A DNA stretch of 64,000 bases, taken from assembly GCA_051531935.1 (NCBI GenBank), contig JAOPTR010000016.1:496001-560000 (forward strand), given 5' to 3'. Within the stretch, counting starts at the first letter, position 1; each line of letters starts with the position of its first letter. This stretch comes from OCS116 sp051531935. GTDB lineage: Bacteria; Pseudomonadota; Alphaproteobacteria; Rhizobiales; OSC116. This document shows, in pieces, positions 61,230 through 64,000 of this stretch. The translations under genes and the position numbers were made by a program. The notes beneath the pieces are model-generated. The model was given only the letters and a program-made list of their open reading frames with translations. It ran no database searches and had not been told where the DNA came from.

Positions 61230-61721
61230 TTATTTCATCGGAAATAAAGCACATGTTTCGGTTCCATGCGCTAGTAACTTACCGTCCAATGTCTTTAAGG
61301 TCGCTTCGCTTGTGGCAATCGTGCGTCCAATATGCACTACTTTACCTTCGCACAACACTTCGCCAGTGTGCTTAAATATCGGCCGCACCAAATGAACTTT
61401 AAATTCAATGGTCGAATACCCCATGCCTTTCGGCATTTTCGTATGCACCGCACAACCCAAAGCCGAATCCATAATCGCGCCAGCCCAACCACCATGCACA
61501 CTGCCAATGGGGTTATAATGGTCTTCAGTCGCCATGCCTTTAAACACCGCCCGCCCGTCGTCAACTTCACTCAAAATAAAGTTTAAAGTCCGTGCCATTG
61601 TGGGTGCAGGTAACTCACCTGCAATCATTCTCTGCAGCAATTCCAAACCCGAATATTGCGCCATAATTTCAGGTGCTATATTGCCAAAATTTTTGTGCGT
61701 ATTTATAAATCCGTCGCTCAT
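61230..61721 (-). CDS. PaaI family hotdog-fold thioesterase
   Basis: A 163-residue hotdog-fold protein. GSVHGGWAGAIMDSALGCAVHTKMP (about residues 71-95) has the HGG motif and the catalytic Asp/Ser position of PaaI-like acyl-CoA thioesterases; TIEFKVHLVRPIFKHTGEVLCEGKVVHIGRTIATSEATL is the following beta-sheet. Probably hydrolyses acyl-CoA thioesters; the acyl group is unknown. It lies nine bases after the ETF-QO gene on the same strand and is probably co-transcribed. Confidence 0.9.
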   Translation of the reverse strand: MSDGFINTHKNFGNIAPEIMAQYSGLELLQRMIAGELPAPTMARTLNFILSEVDDGRAVFKGMATEDHYNPIGSVHGGWAGAIMDSALGCAVHTKMPKGMGYSTIEFKVHLVRPIFKHTGEVLCEGKVVHIGRTIATSEATLKTLDGKLLAHGTETCALFPMK

Positions 61722-61730
61722 TTAATCCCC

Positions 61731-63404
61731 TTACATATTCGGATAATTAGGGCCGCCACCGCCTTCTGGCACGGTCCAAGTTATATTCTTTGCAGGGTCC
61801 TTAATGTCACATGTTTTGCAATGCACACAATTCTGACCATTAATTTGGAAATATTTTTTACCGTCTTTTTCCAACACTTCATATACTCCCGCAGGGCAAT
61901 AACGTTGCGCAGGTTCAGCAAATTTAGCAAGGTTTTCGTCAATCGGTATCGAAGCATCAGCAAGCTTCAAATGGCAAGGCTGATCCTCTTCATGGTTTGT
62001 CGCGCTTAAAAATACAGATGATAAACGGTCAAAGGTAATCTTCCCGTCTGGCTTAGGATAGTCAATCATTCTGCACTTATCAGCAGGCAATAAACTATCC
62101 GCATCCGATTTTTTATGATGCAAAGTATAACCGCCCATAAATGGCAATAATGTCTGCAACCACATTTCAACACCACCCAACATCATGCCGATATAACTAC
62201 CAAAACGGCTAATCAACGGCTTCACATTGCGAATTTTCTTCAAATCTTTACCAATAGGTCCATTCAAAACCATGTCGCTATATGCGGTTAGTTCATCATG
62301 CGCGCGGCCTTCGTTAATCGCTTCAAATGCCGCCTGCGCGCCATGAATGCCAGACCATATGGCGTTATGGGTGCCTTTAATGCGTGGTAAATTCACCATA
62401 CCAGCGGCACAACCCAATAATACACCACCGTTAAAAGTAAGTTTCGGCAGTGATTGATAGCCACCCTTGGTAATCGCGCGCGCGCCATAAGCAATGCGCT
62501 TGCCACCTTCTAAAACCTCACTGATCGCAGGGTGAGTTTTGTATTTCTGAAACTCCCCATAAGGCGAAATATGCGGATTCTTATAGTCCAAATCAGTAAT
62601 ATACCCTATCGACACTTGGTTATTGTCTAAATGATACATAAATGAGCCAGACCCAACAGAAGCAGGCGAAGGCCAACCAAGGCTATGCATCACTAAACCT
62701 TCATCATGTTTCGATGGATCAATTTCCCATAATTCTTTAATGCCAAGGCCAAATTTTGGTACATCACAATCAGCATCTAATTCAAATTTAGCAATCAATT
62801 CTTTGGCAAGTGACCCACGCACACCTTCGCCAATCAGCGTATATTTGGCATGTATTTCCATGCCGCGTTCAAAGCTTGGCTTCGGCTTGCCATCAGCACC
62901 CATGCCCATATCGCCCGTTGCCACACCTTTTACACTGCCATCGTCATTATATAAAATCTCAGCGCCCGCAAAACCTGGGTAAATTTCAACACCCAAAGCT
63001 TCAGCTTGTTCTCCAAGCCAACGAGTTACGTTACCAAGGCTTACAATATAATTGCCATGATTATGCATAAGTGGCGGCAATATAAAATTCGGAATGCGCA
63101 ACAAGCCCGATGGCCCAAGCACATACATTTTGTCTTTTTTCACAGGCACATTAAGTGGCGCGCCTTTGTCTTTCCAGTCAGGAATAAGCGCTGTTAATGA
63201 AATCGGGTCAATCACTGCGCCCGATAATATATGCCCGCCCACTTCGGCACCTTTTTCAAGCACCACCACGGTCATTTCATTGCCTGCATCTTGCGCCAAT
63301 TGCATTATTTTAATGGCAGCCGATAAGCCCGAAGGGCCAGCCCCCACAATCACAACATCAACTTCCATCGACTCGCGCGGTTCTAAAGCAGGGTTTTCTG
63401 ACAT
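61731..63404 (-). CDS. etfD: Electron-transfer flavoprotein:ubiquinone oxidoreductase
   Basis: A 557-residue inner-membrane-associated flavo-iron-sulfur protein that passes electrons from ETF, reduced by acyl-CoA and other dehydrogenases, to ubiquinone. The FAD Rossmann motif VDVVIVGAGPSGLSAAIKI is near the N terminus (about 15-33), GGHILSGAVIDP near 54-65, and the C-terminal 4Fe-4S site has CPAGVYE, NGQNCVHCKTCDIKDP. Full length for ETF-QO. It links the DmdC-like dehydrogenase at 35473 to the respiratory chain. Start divergent from the uracil-DNA glycosylase gene. Confidence 0.96.
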   Translation of the reverse strand: MSENPALEPRESMEVDVVIVGAGPSGLSAAIKIMQLAQDAGNEMTVVVLEKGAEVGGHILSGAVIDPISLTALIPDWKDKGAPLNVPVKKDKMYVLGPSGLLRIPNFILPPLMHNHGNYIVSLGNVTRWLGEQAEALGVEIYPGFAGAEILYNDDGSVKGVATGDMGMGADGKPKPSFERGMEIHAKYTLIGEGVRGSLAKELIAKFELDADCDVPKFGLGIKELWEIDPSKHDEGLVMHSLGWPSPASVGSGSFMYHLDNNQVSIGYITDLDYKNPHISPYGEFQKYKTHPAISEVLEGGKRIAYGARAITKGGYQSLPKLTFNGGVLLGCAAGMVNLPRIKGTHNAIWSGIHGAQAAFEAINEGRAHDELTAYSDMVLNGPIGKDLKKIRNVKPLISRFGSYIGMMLGGVEMWLQTLLPFMGGYTLHHKKSDADSLLPADKCRMIDYPKPDGKITFDRLSSVFLSATNHEEDQPCHLKLADASIPIDENLAKFAEPAQRYCPAGVYEVLEKDGKKYFQINGQNCVHCKTCDIKDPAKNITWTVPEGGGGPNYPNM

Positions 63405-63512
63405 AACGTAACCTTTAATCGTTCTAAATTGTTAACTGAATCTATATCATATATTTCTCAAAAGGCGATATTAAAACTTGAAAATAATTGCGTAAACTGG
63501 TCTAGTCGCCCT

Positions 63513-64000
63513 ATGCAGTCAGATAGCCAATCAAATATTGATCATTTAAACCGTGCCGAACTTTTAGACATCCTAAGTTGGTATGTCGATGCAGGTGTCG
63601 ACGAGGCTATCACTGACGAAAGCGTCAATCATTTTGCAGAACTCGCCCCCATTCCAAAGCTTGCCGAAACGCCAAAAGCAGCCATAACACCAGCACAAAA
63701 CCAAACACCATTTGCAAATTCCCACACTGCCAACAATCCCTATGCACCACCTGTACCACGGCCTAAAGCGGCGCCAAAACCAAGTGCCAATAAAACCCGC
63801 ATGGCTAAGGATTTAAAAGCAGGCCAAGTTGATTATCAACATTCCATAAAATCAGCGCAAAAGCTTGCCGCCTCCTGCGAGAGTTTGGATGCGTTGGGCA
63901 AAGCACTCCAGGGCTTTGAGGAATGCAGCCTAAAACACACAGCCAAACATTTAATTTTCGGTCAAGGCAATCAAAGTGCCGATATCTTAATTGTAGGCGA
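63513..64000 (+). CDS. Uracil-DNA glycosylase, family 4/5 type, N-terminal part
   Basis: The frame starts at ATG 63513 and runs off the right edge (about 162 residues visible). The N-terminal 110 residues are a variable Pro/Ala-rich region (NPYAPPVPRPKAAPKPSANK), typical of the rhizobial enzymes. Then LDALGKALQGFEECSLKHTAKHLIFGQGNQSADILIVGE begins the catalytic domain with the FE-x-C-x-L-x-x-T-A and I-x-x-VGE patterns of Fe-S type-4 uracil-DNA glycosylases; one Cys ligand (EECSL) is seen. Removes uracil from deaminated DNA. Divergent from ETF-QO, as in other Hyphomicrobiales. Partial at the right edge. Confidence 0.87.
   Translation, partial: MQSDSQSNIDHLNRAELLDILSWYVDAGVDEAITDESVNHFAELAPIPKLAETPKAAITPAQNQTPFANSHTANNPYAPPVPRPKAAPKPSANKTRMAKDLKAGQVDYQHSIKSAQKLAASCESLDALGKALQGFEECSLKHTAKHLIFGQGNQSADILIVG

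Overview
The window is a stretch of alphaproteobacterial core chromosome, most probably from the order Hyphomicrobiales (Rhizobiales). The evidence is the run sufE / DUF6456 / DnaA-like HTH / mucR at the left end, a TIGR03808 Tat-exported repeat protein, a rhizobial-type (class 3) asparaginase, the block S49 peptidase / trmN6-like / DUF2007 / polyprenyl synthase / ispE / TPR / ETF-QO / uracil-DNA glycosylase at the right end, and several TTAA-N7-TTAAC boxes that match the CtrA consensus. The DNA is AT-rich for this order, intergenic gaps are short, and neither insertion sequences nor phage genes nor CRISPR arrays were seen. The gene set (superoxide dismutase, ETF-QO, acyl-CoA dehydrogenase, methylmalonyl-CoA mutase, a Na+/H+ Mrp antiporter) suggests an aerobic heterotroph, perhaps from a saline habitat; that last point is inference.

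Layout. 1-2100: end of sufE, then a leftward set of regulators (DUF6456 protein, DnaA-like HTH protein, MucR). 2517-8408: complete leftward seven-gene Mrp antiporter operon with separate A and B subunits. 8634-11366: msrB, oligopeptidase B and a DUF2164 protein. 11344-14101: a leftward cluster of AlkC-type DNA glycosylase followed by three diverged paralogous ASCH-domain genes; this is the least ordinary part of the window. 14215-18235: sodB, AzlCD exporter, HerA-like ATPase, small DUF2780/DUF2267-like protein. 18396-21955: heterodimeric methylmalonyl-CoA mutase. 22022-25758: acyltransferase, TIGR03808 protein, asparaginase, tRNA-Gln. 25890-30451: MBL hydrolase, CbpA-like DnaJ protein, fabI, aroC, methyltransferase. 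30432-34460: two small proteins, RlmD-like methyltransferase, dxs, xseB. 34592-37242: SDR and DmdC-like acyl-CoA dehydrogenase. 37399-41628: tsaC, FAD oxidase, a GC-rich palindromic intergenic repeat, GNAT, VOC, and HMCES/YedK. 41742-47057: rightward series of unknown alphaproteobacterial proteins, ygfZ, tag, HD hydrolase, tyrosine phosphatase, NrtR-like regulator. 47076-54360: leftward sleB, ppdK, glyS, glyQ. 54472-64000: membrane and processing proteins, isoprenoid genes (polyprenyl synthase, ispE), TPR protein, thioesterase, ETF-QO and the start of a uracil-DNA glycosylase.

How genes work together. dxs and ispE feed the MEP pathway that supplies the polyprenyl synthase (quinone side chain), and ETF-QO passes electrons from acyl-CoA dehydrogenases to that quinone. 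Base-damage and abasic-site repair is well represented (AlkC, Tag, HMCES/YedK, uracil-DNA glycosylase). Candidate CtrA boxes lie upstream of the cell-wall hydrolase sleB, of two unknown alphaproteobacterial genes, in the mrpA/msrB divergent region, and near a small membrane protein, which hints at cell-cycle control of these loci. The most attractive candidates for something undescribed are the alkC plus triple-ASCH cluster, the CtrA-boxed unknown gene at 42520, and the palindromic repeat at 39809-39922.
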